Of a stretch of DNA of 64,000 bases, positions 54,082-64,000 are shown piece after piece. A program made the translations under genes and the position numbers. The stretch lies in NCBI RefSeq assembly GCF_000311745.1, contig NZ_HE978531.1, positions 62,001-126,000 of the forward strand, written 5' to 3'. The notes beneath the pieces are model-generated. The model was not told where the DNA came from. It saw nothing but the letters and a program-made list of their open reading frames with translations, and did no database searches. Source of the stretch: Anaerococcus obesiensis ph10. GTDB taxonomy: Bacteria > Bacillota > Clostridia > Tissierellales > Peptoniphilaceae. How positions within the stretch are numbered: the stretch's first letter is position 1; each line of letters opens with the position of its first letter.

Positions 54082-56490
54082 ATGAGAGAATATAATCCAA
54101 ATGCCATCGAAAAAAAATGGCAAGAAAAATGGGATGAAAATGAAACTTTTAAATCAGTAATTGATAAAAATAAGAAAAAATTCTATCCACTCGTAGAATT
54201 TCCTTATCCATCAGGTCAAGGTCTTCATGTTGGCCACCCAAGACCATACACAGCTTTAGATATTGTTGCAAGAAAAAGAAGACTTCAAGGAGAAAATGTA
54301 ATTTATCCTATGGGCTGGGATGCTTTTGGACTTCCTACAGAAAATTATGCTATAAAAAATCACATTCATCCTTCAATTGTAACAAAAAATAATATCGAAA
54401 ATTTTAAAGCGCAAATGAAATCTATAGGATTTTCATTTGATTGGTCCAAAGAAGTAAATACAACAGATCCAAATTATTACAAATGGACTCAATGGATTTT
54501 CATTCAATTATATAAACATGGACTTGCTTATAAAAAAGAAATGCCAGTAAACTGGTGTCCTTCATGCAAGGTAGGACTTGCTAATGAAGAAGTTGTAGAT
54601 GGAAAATGTGAAAGATGTGGCTCAGAAGTAACTCACAAAGTTAAAAATCAATGGATGTTAAAAATCACAGAATATGCCGATAGACTTATTGATGATTTAG
54701 ACGAAGTTGATTATGAAGAAAAAATTAAAACCCAACAAAAAAATTGGATTGGAAGAAGTCATGGTGCAGAAATTAATTTTTCTTTAAAAGATAAAGATTA
54801 CAAATTAAATGTCTACACAACAAGACCTGATACAATTTTTGGTGCAACATATATGGTAATTGCACCAGAACATCCAATGCTTGAAGAATTTAAAGATGAA
54901 ATTAAAAATTTGGATGATGTAAAAGAATATCAAGATTTTGCAAAGAAAAAATCAGATTTTGAAAGAAGTGAGCTTACAAAAGAAAAAACTGGCGTAATGC
55001 TTGATGGAATTTCTGCAATAAATCCTATAAATGGGAAAGAAATTCCAATTTGGATTTCTGATTATGTATTAATTTCTTATGGAACTGGAGCTATAATGGC
55101 AGTTCCTGCTCATGATGATAGAGATTTTGAATTTGCACAAAAATTTGATATGCCAATTGTTCCTGTAATTGATACAGGCGATGAAGATTTGCCAACAACT
55201 TCAATTGACAAGGGGATTTTAATAAATTCCGATTTTCTAAATGGTTTATCTGTAGAAGAAGCTAAAAAGAAAATGATAGAATTTGTTGAAGAAAAAAATC
55301 TAGGTTCTGCTAAGGTAAATTATAAATTAAGAGATTGGGTATTTTCTAGACAAAGATATTGGGGAGAACCAATCCCTATGATTTATTGTGAGGAACATGG
55401 ATGGGTTCCAGAAAAGGAAGAAAATCTTCCAATAAAATTACCAGATGTTGAATCTTACGAAGTAACAGATGATGGCGAAAGCCCACTTTCAAAAATTGAT
55501 GAATTTGTAAATACTACTTGTCCAATTTGTGGAAAGCCAGCAAAAAGAGAAACTGACACCATGCCACAATGGGCTGGATCTTCTTGGTATTATTTAAGAT
55601 ATACAGATCCAAATAATAATGAAGATCTTGCAAGCAAGGAAAGTTTAGATTATTACACACCAGTTGATTGGTACAATGGTGGAATGGAACATACAACTCT
55701 TCACTTATTGTATTCAAGATTTTGGCACAAATTTTTATATGATATAGGAAAAGTTCCAACAAAAGAACCATATCAAAAGAGAACTTCTCACGGAATGATT
55801 TTAGGAGAAGACCATCAAAAAATGTCAAAATCAAGAGGCAATGTTGTAAATCCTGATGATATTGTAAGAGATTATGGGGCAGATACCCTAAGATGCTATG
55901 AAATGTTTATTGGAGATTTTAGATCAACAGCTCCATGGTCAGATGAAGGGGTTAAAGGTTGTAGAAAATATTTAGAAAGAGTATTTAATCTTTATGATTT
56001 AGTTGAAGATGGCGACGAATATACAAAAGAAATTGAAATTCTAATTAATCAAACAATTAAAAAAGTAAGTGATGATTATGAATCATTAAAATATAATACA
56101 GCAATAGCTTCACTTATGAGCTTGTTAAATGAAATGAGAAATATTGGAAAAATTACCAAAAAAGATTTCAAAACTTATTTGATTTTATTAAATCCAGTTG
56201 CTCCTCACTTGACAGAAGAATTGTGGGAAGAAATTGGTTTTGAAGGCGAATTAAACCAAACTAGCTGGCCAACTTATGATGAAAGTAAACTTGAATATGA
56301 TTCAATTGAACTTCCTGTTCAAGTTAATGGTAAAGTTAGGGCTACAATAAAAATTTCAAAAGATGCGAATCAAGAAGAAGCTGTAACAAGTGCAGAAAAT
56401 GATCAAAATATTCAAAAAAATATAGATGGTAAGGAAATATTTAAGGTAATATATGTACCAGGAAAAATATTAAACTTGCTTGTAAAATAA
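54082..56490 (+). CDS. leuS: Leucyl-tRNA synthetase
   Basis: An 802-residue class I synthetase. The HIGH region is [15 protein letters not shown] and KMSKS is [11 protein letters not shown] zinc-type knuckle [22 protein letters not shown] is present, with the CP1 editing domain ([20 protein letters not shown]...). [14 protein letters not shown] and [22 protein letters not shown] are typical, as is the C-terminal [24 protein letters not shown] precedes the ATG. A bidirectional terminator ends the rarA-asnS-leuS run. Confidence 0.97.
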   Translation: MREYNPNAIEKKWQEKWDENETFKSVIDKNKKKFYPLVEFPYPSGQGLHVGHPRPYTALDIVARKRRLQGENVIYPMGWDAFGLPTENYAIKNHIHPSIVTKNNIENFKAQMKSIGFSFDWSKEVNTTDPNYYKWTQWIFIQLYKHGLAYKKEMPVNWCPSCKVGLANEEVVDGKCERCGSEVTHKVKNQWMLKITEYADRLIDDLDEVDYEEKIKTQQKNWIGRSHGAEINFSLKDKDYKLNVYTTRPDTIFGATYMVIAPEHPMLEEFKDEIKNLDDVKEYQDFAKKKSDFERSELTKEKTGVMLDGISAINPINGKEIPIWISDYVLISYGTGAIMAVPAHDDRDFEFAQKFDMPIVPVIDTGDEDLPTTSIDKGILINSDFLNGLSVEEAKKKMIEFVEEKNLGSAKVNYKLRDWVFSRQRYWGEPIPMIYCEEHGWVPEKEENLPIKLPDVESYEVTDDGESPLSKIDEFVNTTCPICGKPAKRETDTMPQWAGSSWYYLRYTDPNNNEDLASKESLDYYTPVDWYNGGMEHTTLHLLYSRFWHKFLYDIGKVPTKEPYQKRTSHGMILGEDHQKMSKSRGNVVNPDDIVRDYGADTLRCYEMFIGDFRSTAPWSDEGVKGCRKYLERVFNLYDLVEDGDEYTKEIEILINQTIKKVSDDYESLKYNTAIASLMSLLNEMRNIGKITKKDFKTYLILLNPVAPHLTEELWEEIGFEGELNQTSWPTYDESKLEYDSIELPVQVNGKVRATIKISKDANQEEAVTSAENDQNIQKNIDGKEIFKVIYVPGKILNLLVK

Positions 56491-56493
56491 TAA

Positions 56494-56533
56494 AAAAAGC
56501 TCTTGCAAAAAAATTAATGCAAGAGCTTTTATT
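56494..56533. terminator. Bidirectional terminator after leuS
   Basis: AAAAGCTCTTGCA (56495-56507) pairs perfectly with TGCAAGAGCTTTT (56518-56530) between converging genes. Confidence 0.92.
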
Positions 56534-57275
56534 TATACCTAGATTTTTGAATAAGTGAAATTATTTTTCTGATTTTTTCAGAAGAATTTAAGTCATCAAA
56601 AGATATTTTTTTAATATTATTAATTATTTCTATATTATTATTTGTGAAATTTTTGTAGTCAGATCCTGTTATAAAATCAATAAAGAGATTTTTTTCGATT
56701 TTTTCTATAGAAAGAATAAAAATTCCTTCTAAATCTTTTGTATTATTTAAATAAACTCCAAAATTATTTTCTCGTTCAAAACCATTTATCCAAACAAAAT
56801 CTTTATCCTTATTTATTTTTAATCCCAAATCAATTATTTTATTAAAAATTTTCAAAAAATCATCGGCAATAAAATCATCATAGAAATTGGAAATTTTTAT
56901 TTGCCCATAAGAATTTTTGATTTTTAAAGAAACTTCCTTATTATTATAAAATTTAGCAAACATAGATTTAAAAATATAAAAAGCTGTATTATACGATAAA
57001 TTTTTTTCTCTGGTATTTTTGTCCAAAGAAAGAATTACAGATGATTTTTGGGGTTTATTTTTGATTGTATGAACTAAATTTCCATTTATAAACTCAACAT
57101 CCAAAAGCACATTTTCCGAAATTTTTGGATTTTCATCTAATAAATAGGAAGAATTAGGCATAAAAATACTTCTGTCCAAAATTATTTTTGTTGTATCATC
57201 TTCGTATTTTCTTTTTACAATTTTGGCGCTTATTTGATTTATTTGTGGATGACTAATATATAACAAATCCTTCAT
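56529..57275 (-). CDS. Degenerate AlaX-like (alanyl-tRNA editing domain) protein
   Basis: A 248-residue protein with the outline of the AlaX/AlaRS editing domain. IILDRSIFMPNSSYLLDENPKISENVLLDVEFINGNLVHTIKN sits where AlaX has its first beta-barrel (DxTxFYPEGGGQ...DV...G.I.H.V). NTAFYIFKSMFAKFY sits where the HxxxH zinc motif should be. The final FVWINGFERENNFGVYLNNTKDLEGIFILSIEKIEKNLFIDFITGSDYK parallels the C...GTHV..T.EIG.I.I segment. All zinc ligands (HxxxH and CxxxH) are missing, so deacylase activity is unlikely. The assignment rests on pattern reading and is tentative. Its start is 41 bases from comEC, in divergent orientation. Confidence 0.5.
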   Translation of the reverse strand: MKDLLYISHPQINQISAKIVKRKYEDDTTKIILDRSIFMPNSSYLLDENPKISENVLLDVEFINGNLVHTIKNKPQKSSVILSLDKNTREKNLSYNTAFYIFKSMFAKFYNNKEVSLKIKNSYGQIKISNFYDDFIADDFLKIFNKIIDLGLKINKDKDFVWINGFERENNFGVYLNNTKDLEGIFILSIEKIEKNLFIDFITGSDYKNFTNNNIEIINNIKKISFDDLNSSEKIRKIISLIQKSRYK

Positions 57276-57329
57276 AAAATTACCTCTAAATTATTATATC
57301 ATATGTTATAATCATATTGGGAGAATCTT

Positions 57330-59509
57330 ATGAGAAAAAATTTGTTTTTTTACTTATTTCTTTAATATCTGGTATAGGAATTTTCACTTTTTTTGAGGCT
57401 TATGATTTTTTGTTTGTGATTATAGGCTTATTTGTATGTGGAATTTTTCTTTTTGTAAAAAAATCTTATCTTTCTTTTTTGTTTTTTGGATTTTCTATGG
57501 GAATTTTTTTGGCATCTTTTAATTTTCATTCTTATAAGCTTGAAAAATATGATAATTTAGATTTAAATTTAACTGTTGTTGAAAAAATTAAAAATGATAA
57601 TTCCTATACTTATTATGTAAAAGCAAAAAATATGGATAAAAAAATAGATGAAAAATCTACTTTTATATCTGATAAAAATTTTGAAATAGGAGATAGGCTA
57701 AGGGCAAATTGCAATATTTCCATGCCTTCTACAAACACCAATCCATATTTATTTTCTTATAGGAAATATTTATTATCTAAAAAAATAAAAAGCAAGCTTG
57801 ATATAAAATCTTTTGAAAAATTGGGAGAATCTTCTTCTATTTTTTTAAAAATTAAGAAAAATTTTAACCAATATATTAATAAGGTGTTTGAAAAAAATTT
57901 GTCTAAGGATTCTTTTTCTTTTGTAAAAGCTGTTATTCTTTCGGATAAATTTGAATATAGACAAGGTCTTTCGAAATTAGGCTTAGCTCATATTTTGGCG
58001 GTTTCTGGTCTTCACATTGATTTATTGATGGCTTTGTTAATATTTTTATTGATAAAAGCAAATATTTCATACAAGTACGCTTATCCGATTTCTTTGGGAA
58101 TTTCTTTATTTTATGCCTATTTAATTTCATTTCCATTTTCGGTTTTGAGAGTTTTATTTATATACAGCTTATCTCATTTGGAATTTTTACTAAAAAAAGG
58201 CAAGGATACAGGAAAAAATCTCATTGTAGCCATGTTATTAATTTTATTGGCAAATCCTTTTGCAATTTTAAATTCTGGCTTTATTCTTTCATTTTTGGCA
58301 GGGTTTGCAATTTATGAGATTTATCCAAAACTTGTAAGGGGGAAAAATTTCTCTTATTTAAAAAAATACATAATTTTTATTCTTTGCTTGCAAATAACTT
58401 TGGCTTTTCATGTTATTTACTATTATGGATATTTTAATTTGCTTAATTTTTTTGCGAATTTTTTGGTTGTTCCAATTTTTTCTATAAGTATGTACATAAT
58501 TTTTGGGATAATTATTTTGTATCCGATATTTGGCGGATTGTTAGCTGGTTTTTTCTTTATTTTGGATTTTTTGATAAAATCTATCATGGATATAGCAAAT
58601 TTTTTGAGTACTTTTACAATTTTTGGCTTAGACTTTCCAAAAGAGTCAATCTTAATTAGTTTTTATTATTTGATACTTTTGTATATATTTGTGAAATTTA
58701 AAAATAAAAAACTAAGGGCAAAAAAATTTTTGATGATTTCTATGATTATAGTGATTTTTTCTATTGTAAAAGATAAAAATAAGCCTATTTCCTATCAAAT
58801 GCTTGATATTGGACAGGGAGATTTTTTTATTTTGGAAGATAAGGGCGATTTTTATTTGTTTGATTGTGGGGAAGTTTCTTACAAAAATTATTCATCAACT
58901 GAAAAAATAGCTATAGCTTTTTTAAAGGCAAAAGGAGTAAAAAAAATCAAGGCGGTTTTTATTTCTCATGAGGATAAGGATCATTCGGGCGCTTTGGAAA
59001 AATTGAAAAATGAATTTGAAATTGGTCCTGTAATTTCTAATATTTATAATAAAAATCTAGGGGAAAAATATAAATTTTTGGAAATGAAAGAGGGTAATAT
59101 TTACAAAGGAAAAAATTTTAGCGTTGAATGTTTAGAAAATTTTTCTGGAGACGAAAATTCTAATTCTATGCCACTTTTAATTAGGATAAATGATTTTAAA
59201 ATTTTGACTATGGGAGATTTGCCAATGGAGTATGAACAAAAAGTTGCAAGAGATATTGATATTTTAAAAGTTTCCCATCATGGCTCAAGATTTTCAACTT
59301 CAAAGGATTTTGTAAATAAAACAAGTCCACAAGTTGCTTTAATTTCAGCTGGAAGAAAAAATACTTATGGACACCCATCAAAAGAAGTCTTAGATAATTT
59401 AAAAAATGTTAAAATATACAATACTCAAAAAGATGGATATTGTAAGATAGAATTTTACAAGAATTCATTTAAGGTAAAAAAATATGTGAAAGGAGGATTT
59501 TTTAGATGA
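57330..59509 (+). CDS. comEC: DNA uptake protein ComEC/Rec2, start region frameshifted at an A6 run
   Basis: A protein of about 726 residues that forms the channel for transforming DNA. It has an N-terminal membrane part, an OB-like loop, the competence domain (LGLAHILAVSGLHIDLLMALLIF and following helices) and a C-terminal metallo-beta-lactamase domain (MLDIGQGDFFIL, FISHEDKDHSGALEKL, DILKVSHHGSRFST). As read, the long frame can begin only at TTG 57317, with no ribosome binding site. ATG 57330 has an ideal GGGAG site; one more A in the run 57335-57340 puts it in frame as MRKKFVFLLISLISG. The stop overlaps holA by four bases. Confidence 0.88.
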
Positions 59510-60519
59510 ATTATAAGGAATTTATGGCTGAACTTTTTTCAAAAAAAAGCAGGGGAATTTATCTAATTGATTCAAAAGAAGAATATCTAAAAGAAACAAT
59601 TATAGATCAAGCTAAGGATTTAATTTCTTTTCCTGACTTTAATTATATAGAAATTAAGGGCAAAAAAAGCCTTGAGGACATAAAAACTGCCATGGATACA
59701 TATCCAATAATGGAAGATAAAAAAGTTGTGATTTGGAGAAATATCGACTTATCTAAAAATAATATAAAAGATTATGAGGAAATTTGTAATTTGATTATTG
59801 AAGATATAGAAAATTTAGCAGATTTTTTGACATTTATAATAATATCTGATGAAAGTGTATTTAAAGGAAAATTTTACAAGGCAATCAAGAAAAATGGAAA
59901 TATTGTAGAAATTGATAGGCTAAATAATAATGAGCTTGTTTCTTTTATTGGAAAAAGATTTGTAAAAAATAATAAAAAAATCAAAAAATCTTATATAAAT
60001 GAAATAATTGATAGGTTTTCATATTTAAATAAAAATTCGCAGATCGACCTTTATGAGGTTGTAAATACAGTGGATAAAATTATTGCAAATTCCGATAAAA
60101 GCGAAGTTTTATTGGAAGATGTTCACGACCAATTAGACCAAGTTTTAGATTTAAATATCTTTAATCTCACAGATGCTCTGTCAAAAAGGGATACAAAAAC
60201 TGCTATGAACACATATTTATTTATGGCAAAGGATATGGATGAAATATTTAAAATTTTCTATATGCTAGTAAGGCATATTAGAAATTTAATCGGAATAAAA
60301 ATTTTATCAAAAGATTCTTACAATGATTCCTTTATGCAAAAATCTTTAGGTATATCAAATTTTGAGCTTAGAAAAGATAAAAGTTTTATTGGGAATTTTA
60401 CTTTGGATGAATTATTTGATTTGCAAGATTTTTTATATACTTGCGACTTAAAACAAAAAAGCGAAGATTTTGATATGAATTTAAATATGTTAATTTTTAT
60501 AGAAAAATTTTCAACATAA
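59506..60519 (+). CDS. holA: DNA polymerase III delta subunit
   Basis: A 337-residue clamp-loader subunit. The N-terminal part (GIYLIDSKEEYLKETII, DTYPIMEDKKVVIWRNID) and middle AAA-like lid are as in HolA; ALSKRDTKTAMNTYLFMAKDMDEIFKIFYMLVRHIRNLIGIKIL is the typical collar helix region. It helps load the sliding clamp on DNA. AAAGGAGG precedes the ATG, and the start overlaps comEC (ATGA). The comEC-holA-rpsT order is common in Firmicutes. Confidence 0.9.
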   Translation: MNYKEFMAELFSKKSRGIYLIDSKEEYLKETIIDQAKDLISFPDFNYIEIKGKKSLEDIKTAMDTYPIMEDKKVVIWRNIDLSKNNIKDYEEICNLIIEDIENLADFLTFIIISDESVFKGKFYKAIKKNGNIVEIDRLNNNELVSFIGKRFVKNNKKIKKSYINEIIDRFSYLNKNSQIDLYEVVNTVDKIIANSDKSEVLLEDVHDQLDQVLDLNIFNLTDALSKRDTKTAMNTYLFMAKDMDEIFKIFYMLVRHIRNLIGIKILSKDSYNDSFMQKSLGISNFELRKDKSFIGNFTLDELFDLQDFLYTCDLKQKSEDFDMNLNMLIFIEKFST

Positions 60520-60574
60520 AAAAATCGACTCATTCTAATCTTGGCGACTTTTCTAAGTCGCAAGTTTGAATGAA
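60518..60574 (-). terminator. Two-tier terminator hairpin after rpsT
   Basis: On the minus strand an outer TTCATTC/GAATGA pair and an inner GCGACTT-AGAA-AAGTCGC stem are followed by GTCGA and seven T's. It lies between converging rpsT and holA. The A run on the plus strand comes before the stem, so it is better suited to the rpsT side. Confidence 0.75.
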
Positions 60575-60585
60575 CCGACTAAAAA

Positions 60586-60852
60586 TTAAGCGTTTAATGA
60601 ATTTAATTTTTTAGCTAATCTTGAAGTTGTTCTACTAGCTTGATTTTTGTGAATTATGTTTTTAGCTGCTGCTTGTTTTACTTTTTTATCAACAGTTTTG
60701 AAAAGTTCATTAGCTTTTTCGCTATCATTATTTGCAATAGCTTCTTCAAATTTTTTAACATAAGTTTTTATTTCAGATTTTGCTGATTTATTTCTAGCAG
60801 TTTGTTTTCTTGTTACATCAATTCTTTTTATTGCTGATTTAATGTTTGCCAT
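60586..60852 (-). CDS. rpsT: 30S ribosomal protein S20
   Basis: An 88-residue basic helical protein of the small ribosomal subunit. It starts MANIKSAIKRIDVTRKQTARNKSAKSEIKTYVKKFEEAI and ends KNIIHKNQASRTTSRLAKKLN, as in S20 throughout. GGGGGTGAAAAA precedes the ATG. It is transcribed alone on the minus strand between holA and lepB. Confidence 0.96.
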   Translation of the reverse strand: MANIKSAIKRIDVTRKQTARNKSAKSEIKTYVKKFEEAIANNDSEKANELFKTVDKKVKQAAAKNIIHKNQASRTTSRLAKKLNSLNA

Positions 60853-60941
60853 TTTTTCACCCCCAATTTATATCGACTGATTTATTTTACCATAAAACTA
60901 TATTTATTACAAATCTTTATAAATTTTAAATATTAAAATAT

Positions 60942-60970
60942 TTGGAACTTTTGAGATATTCGTTTATAAT
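60942..60970 (+). promoter_or_regulatory. Predicted promoter of lepB-lepA
   Basis: TTGGAA (60942-60947) and TATAAT (60965-60970) are 17 bases apart, ending 22 bases before the lepB ATG. Confidence 0.6.
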
Positions 60971-60992
60971 TATAAAATGAGAGAGGTGTTAT

Positions 60993-61541
60993 ATGACAGA
61001 AAAATCTAATGATTTAGAATTTCTTGATTGGATAAAAACAATACTTTTGGCATTGGCAATTGCTTTTGTTATAAAAATTTTTATAATGGATGCAACAAAA
61101 GTTGAAGGAAATTCTATGCTAAATACATTACATAGTGGCGATATGCTATTTGTTGACAAAGTTTCAAAACATTTTAAGGGATACAATAGGGCAGATATTG
61201 TAATAATTAATGCTCCAGACCAAGAAGATACTTTGTATATAAAAAGAATAGTTGGTATGCCAGGAGATAATATAGAAGTTAAAGATGGAAATGTGTATGT
61301 AAACGGAGAAATCTACGAAGAAAATTATATAAATAATGAAGAAACCCTAACAACAAATGAAAATTCATCTTGGGAAGTTGGCGAAGGAGAATATTTTGTT
61401 ATGGGAGATAATAGACTTCCAAATGCAAGCAATGACTCAAGAAATTTTGGTCCGATTTCTGAAGAAAAAATTGTAGGGCACGCATTTTTAAGATTTTTCC
61501 CGATTTATGATATAGGATTTGTAGATAAGGAAAACAGATAA
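60993..61541 (+). CDS. lepB: Signal peptidase I
   Basis: A 182-residue type I signal peptidase anchored by one N-terminal helix (about 12-32). The catalytic Ser41 lies in [10 protein letters not shown] and the Lys84 base in [36 protein letters not shown] is the conserved box E region. It removes signal peptides from exported proteins. GAGAGGTGTTAT precedes the ATG. Its stop overlaps the lepA ATG (TAATG), so the pair is coupled. Confidence 0.95.
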   Translation: MTEKSNDLEFLDWIKTILLALAIAFVIKIFIMDATKVEGNSMLNTLHSGDMLFVDKVSKHFKGYNRADIVIINAPDQEDTLYIKRIVGMPGDNIEVKDGNVYVNGEIYEENYINNEETLTTNENSSWEVGEGEYFVMGDNRLPNASNDSRNFGPISEEKIVGHAFLRFFPIYDIGFVDKENR

Positions 61542-63346
61542 TGAAGAAAAAAGAGAATATTAGAAATTTCTCTATAATTGCTCATATTGACCATGGAAAA
61601 TCTACTCTTGCAGATAGATTAATTGAGAAAACTCAATCTGTTGCAAAAAGAGATATAAATGATCAAATGCTAGATAGCATGGAGCTTGAGCAAGAAAGAG
61701 GAATAACCATAAAATTAAAATCAGTAAAGTTAAAATACAAGGCTAATGATGGAAAAATTTACGATTTAAATTTGATTGATACTCCAGGCCATGTTGACTT
61801 TACTTATGAAGTTTCAAGATCATTAAAAGCTTGCGAAGGAGCAATTTTGGTTGTTGATGCTTCCCAAGGAGTTGAAGCTCAAACTTTGGCAAACACTTAT
61901 CTTGCACTTGAACAAGATTTGGAAATTTTGCCAGTTTTAAATAAAATTGACCTTGAAAGTGCAAGAGTCGAAGAAACAAAAGAAGAAATAGAAAATCAAA
62001 TTGGTCTTGATACAGAAAATATTCCCTTAATTTCTGCAAAAACTGGTTTAAATATTGAAGATGTACTTGAAGATATTATAGAAAATGTTCCAGCCCCAGA
62101 AGATCATGATGACAAACCATTAAAGGCTTTGATTTTTGATTCATATTATGATTCATACAGGGGGGTAATTTGCTATGTTAGAATTTTTGAAGGAAGTGTA
62201 AAAGCAGGCGATGAAATTTTGATGATGGCAAGTGGAAAATCTTACGAAGTAACTGGCGTAGGATATACTATGAAAAATAGAATTGAAACCAAAGAATTAA
62301 AAAGCGGAGATGTAGGATTTATTGAAGCAAGCATAAAAGATATTAGAAATGCGAGAGTTGGAGATACAATTACCTTAAAAAATAATCCAACACAAAAAGC
62401 ACTTTCTGGCTACAAAGAAGTTTTGCCAATGGTTTATTCTGGAATTTATCCAGCTGAAGGAGAATCATTTAACAAATTAAAAGATTCTTTGGAAAAGCTT
62501 CAAGTAAATGATGCGTCTTTAGTTTTTGAACAAGAAAATTCACAAGCTCTTGGCGTTGGATTAAGATGTGGATTTTTAGGTCTTTTGCACATGGATATTA
62601 TCACAGCAAGACTTGAAAGAGAATATGATTTGGACATAATCGCAACAGCACCATCAGTAATTTATAAGGTAAAAACAAAAGGACACGAAGAAAAAAAATT
62701 AGAAAATCCTAATGATTTTCCTCCACCATCAGAAATTGAATATGTAAAAGAGCCAATTACAATTTCTGAAATTATGACTCCAAAAGAATATATAGGACCT
62801 GTAATGGAACTTGCACAAGCAAGAAGAGGAGATCTTATAGATATGTCATATATTGACGAAAATAGGGTTTCAATAAAATATAAAATTCCTTTAAATGAAG
62901 TAATCTATAACTTTTTTGATTCTTTAAAATCAAGATCAAAAGGATATGCTTCGCTTGATTATGAAGTTGTAGATTATGAAGAAAGTAATTTAATAAAACT
63001 TGATATAAAAATCAATGAAGATAAAGTTGATGCTCTATCTACAATTGTTCACAAAGATTTCGCCTATGCTAGGGGAAGATCAATTGTCGAAAAATTGAAA
63101 GATCAAATTCCAAGACAACAATTTGCAATTCCAATTCAAGCTACAATCGATTCAAAAGTTATAGCAAGAGAAACCGTAAAAGCTTTGAGAAAAGATGTAA
63201 TTGCAAAATGCTACGGTGGAGATATATCAAGAAAGAAAAAACTTCTAGAAAAACAAAAAGAAGGAAAGAAGAGAATGAGACAATTAGGAAGCGTACAAAT
63301 TCCACAAGATGCCTTCCTTGCTGTTTTGAAATATGATGATGAATAA
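61541..63346 (+). CDS. lepA: Elongation factor 4 (LepA)
   Basis: A 601-residue translational GTPase related to EF-G. G1 is [15 protein letters not shown]2/G3 are [10 protein letters not shown] and [16 protein letters not shown], and G4 is LNKIDL. The LepA-specific C-terminal domain is seen in [24 protein letters not shown] and [37 protein letters not shown]. It acts on stalled ribosomes or in 30S assembly. It is followed by a terminator and hemW. Confidence 0.97.
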   Translation: MKKKENIRNFSIIAHIDHGKSTLADRLIEKTQSVAKRDINDQMLDSMELEQERGITIKLKSVKLKYKANDGKIYDLNLIDTPGHVDFTYEVSRSLKACEGAILVVDASQGVEAQTLANTYLALEQDLEILPVLNKIDLESARVEETKEEIENQIGLDTENIPLISAKTGLNIEDVLEDIIENVPAPEDHDDKPLKALIFDSYYDSYRGVICYVRIFEGSVKAGDEILMMASGKSYEVTGVGYTMKNRIETKELKSGDVGFIEASIKDIRNARVGDTITLKNNPTQKALSGYKEVLPMVYSGIYPAEGESFNKLKDSLEKLQVNDASLVFEQENSQALGVGLRCGFLGLLHMDIITARLEREYDLDIIATAPSVIYKVKTKGHEEKKLENPNDFPPPSEIEYVKEPITISEIMTPKEYIGPVMELAQARRGDLIDMSYIDENRVSIKYKIPLNEVIYNFFDSLKSRSKGYASLDYEVVDYEESNLIKLDIKINEDKVDALSTIVHKDFAYARGRSIVEKLKDQIPRQQFAIPIQATIDSKVIARETVKALRKDVIAKCYGGDISRKKKLLEKQKEGKKRMRQLGSVQIPQDAFLAVLKYDDE

Positions 63347-63373
63347 AAGTTAGGATAAGTCCTAACTTTTTAT
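63345..63373 (+). terminator. Terminator after lepA
   Basis: AAAAGTTAGGA pairs with TCCTAACTTTT over a TAAG loop, then T's. It lies between lepA and hemW; some read-through is likely because hemW has no clear promoter. Confidence 0.82.
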
Positions 63374-63396
63374 TTGCAAAAATTTAAGGAGAAAAT

Positions 63397-64000
63397 ATGG
63401 AAAAAATTGGAATCTATATTCATATTCCTTTTTGTAAGAAAAAATGTTTTTATTGCGATTTTACAGCTTTTCAAAATTTAGAATCTTGGATTGATTCATA
63501 TTTTGAAAATTTAAAAAAAGAAATAATCTTGTACCAAAAAAATATGAAAGTAGAAGTCGATTCTATTTATATTGGTGGAGGTACGCCAACTTACGTTGAT
63601 TATCATTATATAATTGAGCTTGTAGAAATTTTGAAAAATTTTGATTTAAGTCATGTAAAAGAATTTACAATTGAGGCAAATCCAAATTCTTTGACCTTGG
63701 AAAAATTAAAAGCTTACAAGAGCTTGGGAATAAATAGAATTTCTCTTGGTGTCCAATCTTTTGATGATAAAGTTTTAAAAAAAATTGGCAGGGACCATAA
63801 TAAGGAAATTGTCTTAAAAGATATAGAAAATATAAGAAAAGCAGGTTTTAAAAATCTATCTTTAGATATGATTTTAAATCTGCCTAGTGGAAATTTTGAT
63901 TCTATAAAAAATGATTTGGAGATAATAAAAAAGATAAATCCAGAACATTTATCTTATTATTCTTTAATACTTGAAAAAGGATCACATTTTTATAGTTTGT
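63397..64000 (+). CDS. hemW: Radical SAM coproporphyrinogen/heme-chaperone protein HemW, 5' part (runs off the window)
   Basis: The first 201 codons of a radical SAM protein are present. IGIYIHIPFCKKKCFYCDF carries the CxxxCxxC cluster (C13, C17, C20). SIYIGGGTPTYVD, FTIEANPNSLTLEKLKAYKSLGINRISLGVQSFDD and NLSLDMILNLPSG are typical HemW/HemN motifs. HemW proteins bind heme and are thought to be heme chaperones rather than oxidases. TTAAGGAGAAAAT precedes the ATG. The lepA-hemW order is common in Firmicutes. The frame is open to the last base. Confidence 0.93.
   Translation, partial: MEKIGIYIHIPFCKKKCFYCDFTAFQNLESWIDSYFENLKKEIILYQKNMKVEVDSIYIGGGTPTYVDYHYIIELVEILKNFDLSHVKEFTIEANPNSLTLEKLKAYKSLGINRISLGVQSFDDKVLKKIGRDHNKEIVLKDIENIRKAGFKNLSLDMILNLPSGNFDSIKNDLEIIKKINPEHLSYYSLILEKGSHFYSL

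Noticed and set aside
1-64000. tRNA/rRNA genes, CRISPR arrays, prophage or transposase genes
   Set aside because: I saw no tRNA cloverleaf, rRNA-like stretch, regular repeat-spacer array, integrase or transposase reading frame anywhere in the window.

Overview
The window is a very AT-rich stretch from a low-GC Gram-positive bacterium (Firmicutes/Bacillota). The gene set includes a T-box before valS, mraZ-led division and wall genes, FtsL/DivIB-type division proteins, a pyruvate,phosphate dikinase with its DUF299 regulator, and comEC-holA-rpsT-lepA-hemW. Together with the extreme A/T bias this points to an anaerobic Gram-positive coccus of the Anaerococcus/Peptoniphilus/Finegoldia group. That placement is inferred from gene content and style, not from a marker search.

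Layout. 1-1.8 kb: end of trpS and an SLC1-type symporter. 1.8-5.7 kb: a two-component system divergent from a 51-aa CXXC microprotein, a membrane polyferredoxin and a TlpA-like lipoprotein, which look like an extracytoplasmic redox relay. 5.8-9.2 kb: ppdK and its regulator. 9.4-13.2 kb: T-box, valS, a methyltransferase and a cold-shock protein. 13.2-19.7 kb: hydrolases, pyroglutamyl peptidase, an ABC exporter pair, DUF1232 and macro-domain proteins. 19.8-29.1 kb: a DeoR-type regulator divergent from a complete L-ascorbate PTS and catabolic operon (ulaG, IIA, IIC, IIB, ulaF, ulaE, ulaD) ending in a transaldolase-like gene and followed by transketolase. 29.2-37 kb: an accessory-looking stretch with a HEPN/nuclease-like protein, membrane proteins, a degenerate S41-like surface protein, a second two-component system, thyA and a small P-loop kinase. 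37-43.4 kb: PBP1A, hflX, an IMPACT-family gene, yebC and lgt. 43.4-43.7 kb: a long-hairpin repeat element. 43.8-51.4 kb: a trimmed dcw cluster (mraZ, rsmH, ftsL, mraY, murD, murG, ftsQ, ftsZ) plus nrdR. 51.4-64 kb: rarA, asnS, leuS, a degenerate AlaX-like gene, comEC, holA, rpsT, lepB, lepA and the start of hemW.

How the genes work together. Ascorbate 6-phosphate made by the PTS is opened by UlaG and carried through UlaD, UlaE and UlaF to xylulose 5-phosphate, which the transketolase and transaldolase-like enzymes can feed into central metabolism. PpdK and its kinase/pyrophosphorylase set the pyruvate/PEP balance that also supplies the PTS. The dcw genes and PBP1A build septal peptidoglycan, and Lgt and LepB process exported proteins such as the TlpA lipoprotein.

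The most important warning is that nine genes (ppdK, the methyltransferase, pcp, ulaE, the S41-like gene, the second histidine kinase, murG, ftsQ and comEC) are interrupted or mis-started exactly at A/T homopolymers of 6-8 bases. A one-base change restores a family-typical protein in every case, including essential murG and ftsQ. Homopolymer miscalling in the assembly is the simplest explanation; transcriptional or ribosomal slippage is the exciting alternative. I annotate each as one gene and give the break point.
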